DNA from: Tretioscincus oriximinensis
Taxonomy: Eukaryota > Chordata > Lepidosauria > Squamata > Gymnophthalmidae
Direction of reading: 5' to 3'
Assembly (NCBI GenBank): GCA_022410635.1
Contig: JAJVDF010000133.1
Span: forward strand, 1,637,875 to 1,701,874
Length of the DNA: 64,000 nt
Position numbers and translations under genes: made by a program. The notes beneath the pieces were generated by a model. It ran no database searches and was not told where the DNA came from. It saw only the letters and a list, made by a program, of their open reading frames with translations. Positions 34,083 through 62,920 of the stretch are shown here, in pieces (position 1 is the stretch's first letter; every line of letters starts with the position of its first letter).

Positions 34083-34340
34083 TCAAAGTGGCTGATCAGC
34101 ACTTCCAACCTCCTAGAAATCACTAACTGAAAGCACAGGGCCAGCAAAACGGCTAGGCCAGGGGAGACACAGGTTGGCTGGGTAGGACAATTTCCTCTTG
34201 CTTCTGTAGAAACGGTGGTCTCGGGCCCCCTTCTCCAAAGCGGCAAAGGCAGCGGGACGAAGACGATGAGACCTGGTTCTTAGCACCCAGGGAAACCAGC
34301 AGGCCAGGACTGGGTCAGGTGAGCAAATTGGGCCGGTCAG

Positions 34341-45950
<11,610 letters not shown>

Positions 45951-46964
45951 GGCGGCCGCCGGGCCGGAGCAAGGCGAGGCGGCGGCGGCAGAAGGCGGGA
46001 AGGCAGGATGAAGAAGGCGAGGCACGAAGCGAGCGCGCCGCCGGAGCAGGAGGAACAGGAGGCGGAGGGGGCGGGCCGAGCGGCAGCGGAAGGGAGGGAG
46101 GAGGGGGCGTGTCCTCGTCCAAGCCCCGCCCAGGAGGCTGGCAGCGCGGGGCGGCTTGGAGGCGGCGGCCCCTGGGCGCTACCGGGGCTTGTGCCCGCCC
46201 AGTGCTGCCCGCCGCTCAAGGGAGGGAGGGGAGGCGAGGGACCGGAGTGGCGCGGCCGCCTTCGCCTGGTGCTTGGGAAAACGAGCGACACAAGTACTGC
46301 CCTCTTGGACCCCTCCGTGTTGGGAGCACCAGGCGCTGCCTGCCGGAGAGCTGCCGCGGCGGCCCACGTGCAGACAGAGGAACCCCCTCCCCGGAACTCC
46401 CTCCTCCCTCATCTTGCCGCCTGCACAATCCATGCCCCCCCCCCGCCTGCCGCGGCCGCTAAGATGGAAAACAGAAACTCTGCGCGTGCGCACCGCTGCC
46501 TGTCCATCAATGGCGCCTCCCGCGCGCGCAAGAAGACCTGGGATTTTTTTTTTTTTTTTGCCCCTCCGAAAACTCGGATTCCCAGCAGACTTCACAAAGC
46601 GGATTGCCGGTGGTCTGATACCAACTTCCGTCCAGAGCGCTGCTGGGAGGTGTGGTTTTTCTCGGTCGTTTCCGACTTCGTGCTACGCACGCGCAGCTTG
46701 CGGGAGGAAGAGGAGCGTTGGCGGGTCTCGGCTGCCGCCGAGTGTCCTCCCCGCTTCCNGCCGCCGCCGCCCTTCCCCGGCCCGTAGAATAGCGCCAGGG
46801 GTTTAGGCGACGCGCCCCGTCGGCCGCTTCTCAGCCCTCCTTCCGGCGCACGGGCGTTGCTATGGTGACAGTTGCGGCCTAGCGGCCCTCCAGCCCTGCG
46901 AACCTCGCGGCCTAGGGCGGCCGGCACAGCCTCGGCTCCGCATCGCAGGCGCCCCCCCGCGGCC
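45951..46964. promoter_or_regulatory. Bidirectional CpG-island promoter, HDGF / PRCC
   Basis: Only 1,014 bp separate the two divergent start codons, and the island extends from about 45.15 to 47.45 kb. It contains GC boxes near HDGF, a palindromic NRF1-type site TGCGCGTGCGCA (46481-46492) and a YY1-like AAGATGG (46461-46467). No TATA box is evident. A further YY1-like GCCATCTTGG lies in HDGF intron 1 (about 45582-45591). The motifs are typical of housekeeping promoters; use is inferred. Confidence 0.7.
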
Positions 46965-49900
46965 ATGGCCTCCTTGGTGGCCTACGGCAGTAGCGAGGAG
47001 GAGGAGGAGGAAGGCGACGCCGCGGAAGCGGAGGGGAGGGAAGAGGGCGACGAGGGCGAGGCGGGAGGCCTATTCGCTGCTCTTCCGCCGCCCGGGGCCG
47101 CCGCCGCGCTCTCTCCCGCCCGGCCGCCTGCCAAGAGGAGGACGCAGCCCGTCCGCATCGCCGCCCCGCAGCTGCCGGCGGCGGCCGATGTGAGTGCGCG
47201 GGAGGGACGGAGGGGGAAGGGGAGCCGCCGCCGCGGGGGGAAGCAGGGGACCCTCCGGCCCGTGCCCCGAAGGCGGGAGGGCCTCGGCCGCCCCTAACGC
47301 CTTTCCGGACTCCGTTGGCCTAGGGCTCACGGCCCGTCCCTTGCGGCGCCGGTGAGGCCCCTGGGCGCCCCCAACCAAGCAGCCGGGCCGCTGCCAACAG
47401 CAGGGACGCCGACACGGCCGCCTTTTTTCGGCGGGAACTTGCGGCGGCTTCGTAGCGGCGCTTATTCGTAGCTCCAGTCTCCTGTGTCTTCAGCGGCGCT
47501 GCTGCGGGGGCTGGGGAGAGAGGTTGTGCATTTGCAGATGCAAATTAGACTTCGGCCCTTTGCACGGAGTCTTATTTTGGAACGTACCTAGGAATCGGGG
47601 CCTGCCATAGCCTGCAGCCTTAGCATATTTATGGTCAATCCCTAGGCTTATCCAAGGACAAGGAGGATAACTGGGTTTATGTACCCCACTTTTTTCACCC
47701 GGAGGGAACCTTCCTCCCCCTCTACAGCAGATGGCGAAGGGGGCATTTTTTCCACCTGAAGGTTTACGTTTTATCTTCCCTAACGCTACAGGCCACTGTT
47801 CAGTTGTTTTACGATGATGCTTCCTATTGCAAAGTTTAATACAATGACCTTCAAGAACATTTTTTTNAAAAAAGATTATCTTTGATGTCTCTATATATAG
47901 ACTGAGAGTGTGGAAATAACTTTCTGTTTTTCCCCTTTCTTTCTCAGTCAGATTCAGAGGAAGATGAACCAGCTAAGAAGAATCCTTCTTTACAGGTTAG
48001 CGAGAGCTTATAGTGATTTTCTGCAAGGAATGAAAAAACCTGGGCTTGAAGAAGGCCTTGCTCAAGATGGGGAGATGCACCCTGCGTCTGTGCTGCCCTT
48101 TGGAACCTCCTTTCCAGTGGCTTCCTTGGATTCTTTGCAGTGGTCAGCTTTCAACTGCAGTGCCAAGGCTTGGTGCATTATTTTTTCACTCAGAGGGTCG
48201 TTGGCCTGTGGAATTTACTTCCTGAAGAGGCGGTGATAGCTAACGGCTTGGATAGCTTCAAGACAGGTTGATGGACACCAAGGGTATAAATAGGTACTAG
48301 GATGGATGTCTGGATGTTGCTTCCGGGATGGAGCAACAGGCAGGACCCCTGAAATACCATTTGCAGGGAGTCAGGAACATTTTCCTTTCCTCTGTTAAGA
48401 CATATCTGGTGGGCATCTGTATGAGACAGAATACTGGACTAGATGGGCTCCGGCCCAATCCAATATGGCTATTCTTATGATCCTACCACAGGTGTCTCTC
48501 TGAAGAACAGGCTCCTTCTGTTCTGCTTCTTGTGGTTGGAAAGAGCACTGTGCCTGTGGGATATATTGATAACAATGGGATCGTTTCTGGCTAGGGATCA
48601 CATGGGATTTTTGTGTTTTACCCTTCAGATCTATAGGTCTGTTCTCGAGTGTGGGAAGCAAAGATGCCAACTTTTATCCATCAACCTGATCTTGTTCATC
48701 AAAAGGATTCTCTAGGGATTTTTATTTTAACGCTTGTGCCTTGAGAACAACAGAAGCTTTAGCAAGACAGATGCTTTGGGATGCTTTTCCTAATACTGTT
48801 TTTATTTATTTATGTATTTATTTACATTTATAACCTGTCCCATCCCCGAAGGTTTAGCCTTGTGCATTTGAAATTTTTTTTGTTGCTTCCAACGTATAAT
48901 CTTGTAGCAGTTTATATACAAATAGTCAACAAGTATATAGAAGTATAATTGAGCACGGGGCTGCATGATTGGAGGCCATTGTATTGGAAAGGCCTGGGTC
49001 TGGTCTGAGTAGGAACAGTAGGTTTGCTGTCTCTATTAGCTGCCATTAACATTGGCTGGGAAGGAGAGTTGCTTCTCGCTTCCAGGACTGTGTGGGGACT
49101 CAGCTTCTGGTGCCACGTAAAAGCAAGGAGGAGACCTGGCAGTGGAAGATGGTTCCACTGCAAGCCCAAGAGCTTCTTGCCTGCTAAGACAGTGTGTATT
49201 TGAGGCCCCCAGTGAAGTGAGGCCTCCTTTTTCTCACGTGTCCATTTTCACTCCCCACAGGGCCACAGCGAGTCCACTGGCTTGTCTGCTCTGCTGCCCC
49301 AGCCTAAAAACCGTGTCATGAAGGAGACAAACCGCCTGCTCCTTCCTCATGCGTTTTCCAGGAAAGCGGCTGAGAACACCCCAGAGTCCAAGGCTACCAA
49401 TCCCCTAGATTCTCCCTCTGCCAAGCAGAAGCCACCTGCCAGGGCTGCCTCTGCTGTGACAACCACCACCACACCCTCTCCTTCCGCCATCAAGGCTGCC
49501 GCAAAGAGTGCTGCCCTGCAGGTGACCAAGCAGATCACGCAGGAGGAGGACGACAGCGACGAGGAGGTGGCTGAGAACTTTTTCTCTTTGTCCGACCGTA
49601 GTGAGCCGCCCACCCTCAGCCCTGAGCTGTACTTGTACTCTGGTCCTGCGGTGCCAGACGACCTGCCTCCAGGGACTGAGCCGGGGCCTGAGGCGGAGGT
49701 ACAGGACGCGGCGGCTAATGCTCCCCTGGAGTTTAAGACTGCTCCGGGTTTGAGTTCTGCTTCACACAGCTGGGTGCCAAGACCTGGGGAAGACTATGGT
49801 GGCCAGCCGTACGAACTCTACTCTGGCGGCAGCGATCCTGGTGCACCAGGCACCGCTTACTATCAGGTGAGAGGAGCCTGGATGGCTGTGGAGCAGGGAC

Positions 49901-52900
49901 ATGGGGCAAAGAACTGAGGAAATTTTGAAAGTTAAGGAGAGGAAACTGCTGGGCTGAAGTGGGGCAAGCACAGGCAAGCTGTGGGGAGGTGGCGTGGAGA
50001 ACAAGCGCAACAGCCTCTTCCTTTTCTGTTCCTGTAGCAGGATTCTTACAGCAGCAGCAGTGGCAGCGGCTACTATGGAGAATCCGGCCCCATTCAGGGC
50101 CCTCCCCAGGAGACGAGCAGCGGCACCACCTCCTTCATGGACGATGAAGCGGTGAGCAGCTTCCCTCATCCTAGTGAGCAGGTGGCCTTGCTGGGTGCTG
50201 CCAGCCTTTGCCCTGGACTTCCTGCTCGTGGCAAGATTTGTACAGGGCAACGTGGTGGCATCCAGCAGATCGTGACCTCTGACCCCCAGCTACATATGTT
50301 GTGTCTTTTAATGCCTGCCTGCCCTGCCCAAACCCAAGGGTCTCAGGGCGGCAGCAGTAAAAGCAACACTTTAAAACAGTAGCAAAACAATATTTGAAGG
50401 TGAAAAGAAATCAGCATTTTTTCAGCCAAAGGCCAGGTTTGGAAAGATTCTTCTAAAAGAGTACAGCGATGATGACAGACGCACTTTGAGGGGGAGGCAG
50501 TTTCATAGACNGGGACAACCACTGAGGGGTCCCTGCCCTGGGTTCCCACTCCCTTTCCTGTTCAGAGGGGTGGTACAACCAGGAGGGCCTCCCCTGCAGA
50601 TCTTAAGGCACAGGCAGGTTGGTATGGGAGGAGGCCTTCCTTGAGCTATTTGGAGCCCAAGTTATTTAGGGCCTTGTAAGTAATACCTTGAACTGGGCTC
50701 TGTAGTGAATTGGCAGCCAGTGCAGCTCTTTTAAGACCGGCGTGATGTGTGTCCGGCCAGTCCAGCTGCTGTATTCTGTACCGGCTGCAGCTTCTGAACT
50801 GTTTAAAAGGGCAGCCCCATATAGAGCGCATTACAGTTGTCTAATCTTGAAGTTACCAGAGTGGGGATTACTGTGGCTAAATCATCCCTGTTCAGAAGTT
50901 GCCCTAACTGGTTTTCAAGTGTCAGCACAGAGTGTATAAACACCCCCAGATTTCTAGCCCACTGAAGAGAGGGTGCTTTCCCACTTCACAAACCCTGGAT
51001 GCTCCAATAGAACACACCTCTGTCTTGCCTAGATTCCCCCATCCAGCCCATCACTGCCTCCAGGCCCTTGTCAAGCACTTCAACTACCTATCCTGATTCA
51101 GATGAAACAGAGAGATAGAGCTGCGTGTCATCTGCATATTGGTGACACTTCACTCCAAATCTCCTGATGACCCCTCCCAGCAGCTTCATATAGATGTTGA
51201 ACAGCATGGGGGAGAGGATCGACCCCTGAGGAACCCCACAAGTGAGCTCCCAGGGTGTCGAACAAGACTCCCCCACCACCACTGTCTGGAAGCGGCCTTG
51301 GAGATAGTGGAACCATTGCAATGCATTGCCACTAACTCCTAAACTCTGTAGCCTCTCCAGGAGGACACCATGGTCAATGGTATCAAGCCACCGAGAGGTC
51401 AAGGAGAACCAACAGGGTCGCATTGCCCCCATCCCTCTCTTGGAGAAGGTCATCAACCAGGGCGACTAAGGCCAAGCCTGAAGCCAGATTGAAATGGGTC
51501 TAGATAATCCATTTCTCCCAAGCATCAGCCTGCAGCTGAACAGTTGCAGCTCTCTCCAGTACCTTGCCCAGGCAGGTACCTTGTTGGCCACAAGGCAGTA
51601 GTTGTTTAGCTCTTCTGGGTCTAGGGCAGGCTTCTTGAGGAGTGGGTTCCTTCCCCTCCTCATCCCTCAAAGAAGTATTCACCACTCCCTGGACTCAGGT
51701 TATGCCCTGCCGATTGGCTTTTATCAGCCAGGAAGGGCAAGGGTTCAGAGGGTGCGACATTGGCCAAACCCCAACAAGCAGCTTGTGCACATCATCAGGC
51801 TGCAATAATTGAAAGTGATCTAAGTTAACTGGACCAGAAGTTCCCTGGACACTTCCTCTGGGCCATTCACAAGAGCGGCATCCAGTCCCCCATGAATCTG
51901 AGCAATGTTGTTTTTTATTTTTATTTATTTATTTGTATTTTTATCCCGCCCTATACCCGAAGGTCTCAGGGCGGCCTACTATAGGGTGGCACACATAGCT
52001 TTGTGTTGCTTTCTCCACAATAGACACCCTGTGGAGTAGGTGGGGCTGAGAGAGTTCAAAGAACCATGACTGGCCCAAGGTCACCTAGCACATAGCTTTT
52101 GTTGCTTTCTCCACAACAGACACCCTGTGGAGTAGGTGGGGCTGAGAGAGAACTGTGACTGGCCCAAGGTCACCCAGCTGGCTTTCATGGGGGAGTGGGG
52201 AATCGAACCAGGAGACTACCAGATAAGAGTCCCACNCTCTAACCACTACACCAAACTGGCTCTCAAGTTGGAGAGATGGGCTGGATGTCCCTAAATGCCA
52301 CCTCCGAGACCAGCTAAAGGTTTGGCCTCCTTCTATTTGAGATGCCCAGAAGCAATGGTGGACCATGGTCTGCGACAGGATATTGAATATGTTACCCTCA
52401 AAGTGCCTTGCAAATTTGTCACAGCAGATATTGAAAGGCCTTTGCCCTTCTGGGCTAGATTTTATCAGGCCATTCACCATTCAAGAGAGCTCTGCTGGAC
52501 GGTTACTCGAGAAAGCAATGGTAGCAGAGAAATAATTCCTTTTCGCTGCCATCGCCACCACATGGTGGGCACAACAATGTGCTCTAAATGGTGTTGGGTC
52601 AGACTCTCGTTGGGATTTGCACCACTTGCAATCCAACCGTCGGCCTTCCTGTTTTATCACCCTTAACTCCCCAGAATACCAGTGGGGTCTATGGGCTCCA
52701 CAGATACGCCGATGGCACTTGGGAGCGATCGTGTCAGTACCTTGGGTCATTTTCCAAAAAGAGACCAGAGACCAGAGCTTCGAATGCCAACTGGGAAGCT
52801 CCCCAGGCATTCAGGAGTCGCCCAGATTCCATATATCATTTTAATNTTTTTATTTATTTACATTTATACCCTGCCCATACCCGAAGGTCTCTAATATAGT

Positions 52901-54585
52901 CTATATATCAGACCATCTCTCATCCCTGCAGGGGGGAGCCATCCCTGTAAGTCCAAATCTCACCAGGGAACGGTCCGTCCGTGACAAGGGGATTATTTGG
53001 GGCCCAGGGTGAAGCTGGGCATCTGGATCCAGCTGATCATGGCTGGAGGGAGGGAGTTATTTGCAGCCCTGCCGAAGTTTCGGCTTCAGCTCCACTCCAG
53101 AGGGCAGAGGATTAAGTTCTTTGAAGGGGGGGAGGGGGGCACCATGGCCTCCTGCCTGCCCATTCTGATTTTGCTGAGCCTGAAGGTTGGCCTTGAATAG
53201 GGCTATTCAGTTCAGAGGGGAAGGGGTGGGATGCTGTAGAGCAGGGGTGGGCAATTAATTTTTCCCAAGGGGCCGCATGAGAAATTGGGGTGGTTTTAGA
53301 GGGCCGGATTAATATAGTTAACTCAGTTCTACCCAATACTGTATATAACTCTGAGCTAAGAGGGGCGGGCCGGTCAGAGACAGTAGGAGGGCCGCATGTG
53401 GCCCTCGGGCCGCCCCTTGCCCAGGTCTGCTGTAGAGGGTTTTGGTTGGCTTAAGGGCCCAGTTTTTAAAACCACTTGCCTAGGGGGATGTTTCCCTCGC
53501 GTGCCAGGAGTTCTCCCCCAGCCCAGAATTCCGGGAGCTTTTGTCTTTGCTGTACCCTAAGGGAGGGAACCTGCCTGCAAAGGGCTAAGGTATTTTCCTT
53601 TGATGTCCTCTGACTCAGAAGCCCACCAGATAATGTGGAAAGAACGTGGCTCCCTCCGTTGCTGTCGCGGCCTTGTATTCTGAAAGTGGGCCGAAGTTGG
53701 GCCAGAGCTTAGTGGGCATCTTGGGAGCTGGCCGTTTGCATTCCTTCCTATCACCCCTGGTGGTGGTGGTGGTGGGAGTCCTGGCTCCTCCCTTTTCCTG
53801 GAGGCCAGCATGCTGCTGGGCTTTTCAGGTCACAGATCACCTTTTGCCCCCTGTGCAGTTCAAGCGCCTGCAAGGGAAGAGGAACCGGGGACGAGAGGAG
53901 ATCAACTTTGTGGAGATCAAAGGGGACGACCAGCTGAGCGGCACCCAGCAGTGGCTGACCAAGTCCCTGACGGAGGAGCAGAACATGAAGTCCTTCAGCA
54001 AGGTGCCTGGCTGGAGGGGGAGGATGGGGGAGGCCTTGTGCCTCTCAGTTCCCTTGGGGGGTTCCTGGGCTGCCGGGTGTCCCTGGCAGGGACCACTGGC
54101 TGCCTGTTCTGGGGAATAATCAAGACTCTGCCCTGTTGCAGAAAAAAGGAGAGCAGCCTACTGGTCAGCAGCGGAGGAAGCACCAGATCACCTACCTGAT
54201 CCACCAGGTGAGCCATGGAGATCACTGCCACTCTGGGGCCCCCGGGTGGGACTGGTCGGCCCCCTTTCCACTTCCCTGTACCTCTGGCCTCTGTGGGGCT
54301 GGATGGCTCCCCTTGGCTTCCTTAGGGACCTTTTACTGGCCGCCTCACACCATCTGCAGCTGCTGCTGCGTGTGGCTCTGCAGCTGCTCCCGCCTCTCTT
54401 TGGGGGGGGGGTTAGGGAAAAGGGGTGTAACTGGCGGAGCTTGCAGAGGCCTTGGGCTGCTTCTCTGAGCCACCCTCTTGTCCTCCTCCCCCGGGCAGGC
54501 CAAAGAGCGGGAGCTGGAGCTGAAGAACTCTTGGGCGGAAAACAAGCTCAGCAGGCGCCAGACCCAGGCCAAGTATGGATTTTAG
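46965..54585 (+). CDS. PRCC: PRCC, spliceosome-associated proline-rich protein
   Basis: PRCC is a nuclear protein linked to splicing and mitotic control; in human renal carcinoma its gene fuses to TFE3. Seven coding exons: 46965-47189, 47948-47995, 49261-49866, 50041-50151, 53859-54002, 54142-54207 and 54499-54585, total 428 residues. The N-terminus is MASLVAYGSSEEEEE. Exon 3 has TGLSALLPQPKN, NRLLLPHAFSRK, KAAAKSAALQVTKQITQEEDD and GTEPGPEAE. Exon 5 has RNRGREEINFVEIKGDDQLS, and the end is RRQTQAKYGF, all close to the human protein. Exon 1 encodes only 75 residues and lacks most of the proline-rich block of the human exon 1, which explains the shorter length (human 491). Exon 4 has a tandem TAGCAG acceptor. 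Intron 4 (3.7 kb) is largely LINE and SINE sequence. Confidence 0.95.
48178..48483 (+). mobile_element. CR1 LINE 3' end in PRCC intron 2
   Basis: TTTTTTCACTCAGAGGGTCG through CTGGACTAGATGGGC and a short tail; moderately diverged. Confidence 0.82.
48795..48862 (-). repeat. Sauria-like SINE tail fragment
   Basis: TTTATTTATTTATGT followed by ACATTTATAACCTGTCCC and CCCGAAGGTTT; only the 3' end is present. Confidence 0.5.
50285..52838 (-). mobile_element. L2-clade LINE with reverse transcriptase remnants (PRCC intron 4)
   Basis: On the minus strand, 52838-52266 carries an upstream ORF2 part (NRPAEL region) and 51456-51088 a reverse transcriptase core with TIDHGVLLERLQ, CGVPQGSILSPMLFNIYM and YADDTQLYLS. 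The 3' region continues to about 50285. A SINE (51908-52265) splits it. Frameshifts and stops make it inactive. L2 is favoured over CR1 by the YADDTQLY block and the different 3' end. Confidence 0.75.
51908..52265 (-). repeat. Sauria-SINE-like element, copy 4, with internal tandem duplication
   Basis: Minus orientation. The segment beginning CACATAGCTTT occurs at 51992 and again at 52089, a 97-bp tandem duplication of the same part of the SINE that is repeated in copy 3. The tail (TTTA)n is at left and the tRNA-like head (GCCAGTTTGGTGTAGTGGTT) at right. Confidence 0.87.
52841..52892 (-). repeat. Sauria-like SINE tail fragment
   Basis: TTTTTATTTATTTACATTTA then CCCGAAGGTCT; truncated after that. 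Confidence 0.5.
53242..53429 (-). mobile_element. 188-bp hAT-type MITE, copy 3 (PRCC intron 4)
   Basis: Inverted relative to copies 1 and 2: starts CAGGGGTGGGCAA and ends TTGCCCAGGTCTG, with a perfect 8-bp target duplication CTGTAGAG (53234-53241 and 53430-53437). Exactly the same length as the other two copies. Confidence 0.93.
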
Positions 54586-55395
54586 GCCTCAAGTTGCCTG
54601 GTGGCCGTTTGGAATCTTTGGGACTGAGGCAAACCGCAAGCCCCACCGTCTGGAGGGCCAGGAGGGCCGCCGGGCCACGCGCCTGGGCCCCTGTTGCTGC
54701 TGCTCCGGTGAGGCACCGGGAGCCGGCCTGGTGGTGCCAGAAGGACCAAGCCTGGAGTTCCTGCCTTCAAGACCCAGAGGCTGCCTGGCTTCCCTTCGGA
54801 CACTTTTCCTCCTAGGAACCGCCATGCTGGAGCCCCTCCTGTGGACTCTGCCATGGAAAGGACGGGCAATTTGGGCTTCATGAGGGGATGGGGCAGGGGG
54901 GTCCCCAAGGGCTTTTGCTGCCCGGCTGCATCATCAACCCACTTCTTCCACCCAGTTTTTGGTGTCTTTGTGTTCCATCAATTGCCCCCCCACCCCAGCC
55001 AAGGAAAACTTCCCTTTCCTGCCGCTCCTTCATCTTCCAGAGGTGTTTATTGTGGGTCCTCAGTATGGAAGTGGTTCCTGGTGCCCCCCAAACTTCCCAG
55101 GACGGGGAGCTCCCTGGGGTGGTGGGCCAGGGTCCCTTGCTAAGCCACAGCAGCCCCAAGCGTGCCTGGAGAGAGCCGGGGGTACCCTGGTGCTGCTGCC
55201 CCTCCCCTTGGGATCTGGGGACCCCCAATTCCCTGCCTGGCACTAGCCNCCCCCCCNCCCCCCCAGGGAAGTGGAGGGATGGGCCTGTTGCCCAGGCAGC
55301 AGCTGTGTCTGGGGTGGAGGCTGCAAATGGCCCCTGAACCAAAAGGGGGGGATGTTTCTTCTTTTCCAATAAAAAATCCTTTTCTAGTTTACTTC
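54586..55395 (+). other. PRCC: PRCC 3' UTR
   Basis: Runs from the stop codon to the first polyadenylation signal. It contains a short C run with N calls near 55249-55264. Confidence 0.6.
55368..55373 (+). terminator. PRCC: PRCC polyadenylation signal
   Basis: CCAATAAAAAATCC; a second AATAAA lies at 55443-55448 and could serve as an alternative. Confidence 0.65.
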
Positions 55396-55619
55396 CTTGT
55401 ATGTGTTAGTGTTCTAGACAAGCTTTACTTTTAATATTCCAAAATAAAGCGCTCCTTCAATAATTTATTCACATTTTGTTAATTTTGGAAAGTCTTTTCT
55501 TATATCAAGGAATAAAGCCTAAAAACGTTTTAAGCGGACGTTCCCTGCCCTACGCCTTCCCTGGGTTTGCCCAGAGCAGCCCTGAAGAAGGCTGATGCCG
55601 CCCGGGGCCCCTAGGGAAA

Positions 55620-56109
55620 GGGTGTCGCCTGTGGCCCCCGGCCCTCTCCGCAGTCTCTAGCGGCTACGAGCCCCCAGGAAGAGGGCGGCCGCGGCAAGAG
55701 CCCCCGGGGACATGGCCCCTTCTTAGGGGACCGAGCGGTTGGGTAGCAACAGAAACCGGGCGCGGAGGCGCAACCTAGTCAGGGCCGCTTCGTCCTCCTG
55801 GGCTGGTGCTGCCGGTCGGCCGGTTCCCNTTCCGGGCGGGCGGGACGCGGACCACACCCCTCCCGACGAGCGCGCACGCGCGGGTCCTCGCAGTCCTGCT
55901 GCTGCCTGGGGTTCGCTCGTGGGTGCAGCTGCAGGGGCCCCTCTGACTGCCCCTAGGGGGGCCCCGGCATTGCCTCTCCTGCCGCATGGGAGGGGGCGGC
56001 CGCGAAGCCTCCCGCCCGAGTCCCTTGGGTTGGTGGCGCGCGGGGGACGGGAAGGCGCCAAAAACAGTCGGGCGCGGAGGACGGAGCGAGGCTGCCGGAC
56101 GGACGGAGG
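55620..56109 (+). promoter_or_regulatory. CpG-island promoter of the DAPK2-like gene
   Basis: CpG-dense sequence between the PRCC end and the kinase start codon, with an E2F-like GGCGCCAAAAA (56054-56064) and GC boxes; no TATA box. The island continues into the first exons. Confidence 0.55.
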
Positions 56110-61280
<5,171 letters not shown>

Positions 61281-61451
61281 GCACATGCCAAGGCACCCGA
61301 GCACCTTGCCCGCACCTGCCNGCCGGCCGGCTGGAAGAATACCCCNTGGGTAGCCTGGCCAAGGCAGGAAAGTCTTGGAGACCAAAGGGGGAGAGTGGCT
61401 TTTCCATCCCTCCCTTTCCCCTGGCATGTGGGGACGGGAGGGGATCGGGCT

Positions 61452-61545
61452 ACAGACTGCCCAGGTGCAATTGGGGGCCACCGAGTGAGACAGAACGCTG
61501 GATTAGATGGCTTCAGAAGGGATCCCCTTAGGTTCTTATAACATA
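61452..61545 (+). mobile_element. Old CR1 3' end fragment
   Basis: ACTGCCCAGGTGCAATTGGG, GAGACAGAACGCTGGATTAG and TTAGGTTCTTATAAC. Confidence 0.65.
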
Positions 61546-62042
61546 TAACATATATAGATGTTCTCCTGGGCTCCTTCTTTCTAAAGGGGTGGGCGGGGGC
61601 TCCCCTTTGCCTCGTTCAGCCTGTGGCCTCTGCACGGAACTCCTAGGCCCTGGTTAGGAGAACCACTGGGGCCTCAAACCCTTCCTGGAGAGAGGAGTGT
61701 ACTGAGCCCTTTGTAGCTGGGGGTCTCTCCCCATGCACCCCTCTTCTCCACAGCNCCATCAAAGGAAACCCTGCCCCCTGCCAAGGACCTTTTCTTCCTC
61801 TTCGTTTTGCTTGTGTCCTGTGAAATCTGCTCAGCGGAGCTTCATGGGATCCTCTGTAATATCCAGCTGGTTTCTTCTCTCATGGATTGTCCGGAGTGGC
61901 TGGGGACCCATAGGAGACCTTGGCGCTATAGACAGGGCTCCAGGCATAAACAGCAACAAGCTGCCAGCTTCTTGTTTCGCGACAAGATTTAAGTTGGTTT
62001 TGAGTGCCCTTTTCCCACAATGACANGGGCTTATTCCAAAAT

Positions 62043-62120
62043 AGGGGCTCTGTGTGACACAGAATGCTGGACTTGATGGGCTGTGGCCTGATCCAGTATG
62101 GCTCTTCTTATGTTTTTAAA
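62043..62120 (+). mobile_element. CR1 3' end fragment
   Basis: TGTGTGACACAGAATGCTGG through GGCTCTTCTTATGTTTTTAA; only the last 78 bp of the LINE. Confidence 0.8.
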
Positions 62121-62553
62121 AGCTTGGATGGCCAGCAGCTTCATGAAGCTGGCAGCAGCAGCAGCCCCCCAAAGTGAAATGGAGCAGTTGTGCTAGCAGA
62201 GGGGCTCGCTGGGAAGTNTAGTCCAAGAAGNAGGCAGCCTCTTGTGCCCAGCCTGTGTGGGGNCCTTCCCTGCAGACTACATCTCCCAGCCTGCACCATG
62301 GCTGGCNCTGGGAGGCAGGAAGCTTCTTTAGCCAATCTGTGCCATCCCACCCACAGGAAAGGTGGCTGGGGGACCCATCCATACCTGAAGCCCAGTCCTT
62401 CCTTTAAAATACACGCAAAGCAGCCCAAAGGGATGCAGAAGGAAGAGCTTGGGACTTGTGGGACATGTAGTCTTGAATGCCACAGCCCTTGCCCTTGAGT
62501 TGAAACACTCCTGGCTAGGGGTTGGGGGAAGGCTTAGCAGTGGTGTGGTTTGG

Positions 62554-62568
62554 GCAGCAGAGGGCGCT
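62554..62568 (+). promoter_or_regulatory. CTCF-like motif
   Basis: GCAGCAGAGGGCGC matches the CTCF core at 13 of 14 positions. Motif match only. Confidence 0.3.
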
Positions 62569-62811
62569 ACAGCACGCAAAATGTCCAGCCATGGGAAGCC
62601 AAAGGACTCTTCTGCCCTTGTAAGGGCTCTTTCACCCTTGGACCTTCCCCAGAGGCCTCCTGGGTAGGCCAACCACCTTCCATGGCTGGGAAGGGGTGTG
62701 GGGGCCTGTCAGGGCCCTTGTGGTGGCCCCCCCAAGGGATGGGATGGATGCCATGGGTGGTCAGGCCCCTGATGGAGGCCTGGCTGTTCACCTAGTGCAG
62801 CCCTGCGGCTT

Positions 62812-62902
62812 GGTTTTTAACCCTCAAGTTCTTTTAACCTGTGAGACTTTTTTAACCCTTGCGTTTGTATTTAACCCTTGAGCGTTTTTATAACCCTTTC
62901 CT
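62812..62902 (+). repeat. Degenerate minisatellite, TTTTTAACCCTTGAG-type units
   Basis: About five irregular units of 16-22 bp (TTTTTAACCCTCAAG, CTTTTAACCTGTGAG, TTTTTTAACCCTTGCG, ATTTAACCCTTGAG, TTTTTATAACCCTT) directly before an AATAAA. Confidence 0.6.
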
Positions 62903-62920
62903 TGTGACTNGTGTGAGGGA

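Noticed and set aside
51088..51456. Reverse transcriptase open frame as a possible domesticated host gene
   Set aside because: It has upstream and downstream remnants of the same L2-clade LINE, with frameshifts, and a SINE insertion within the element.
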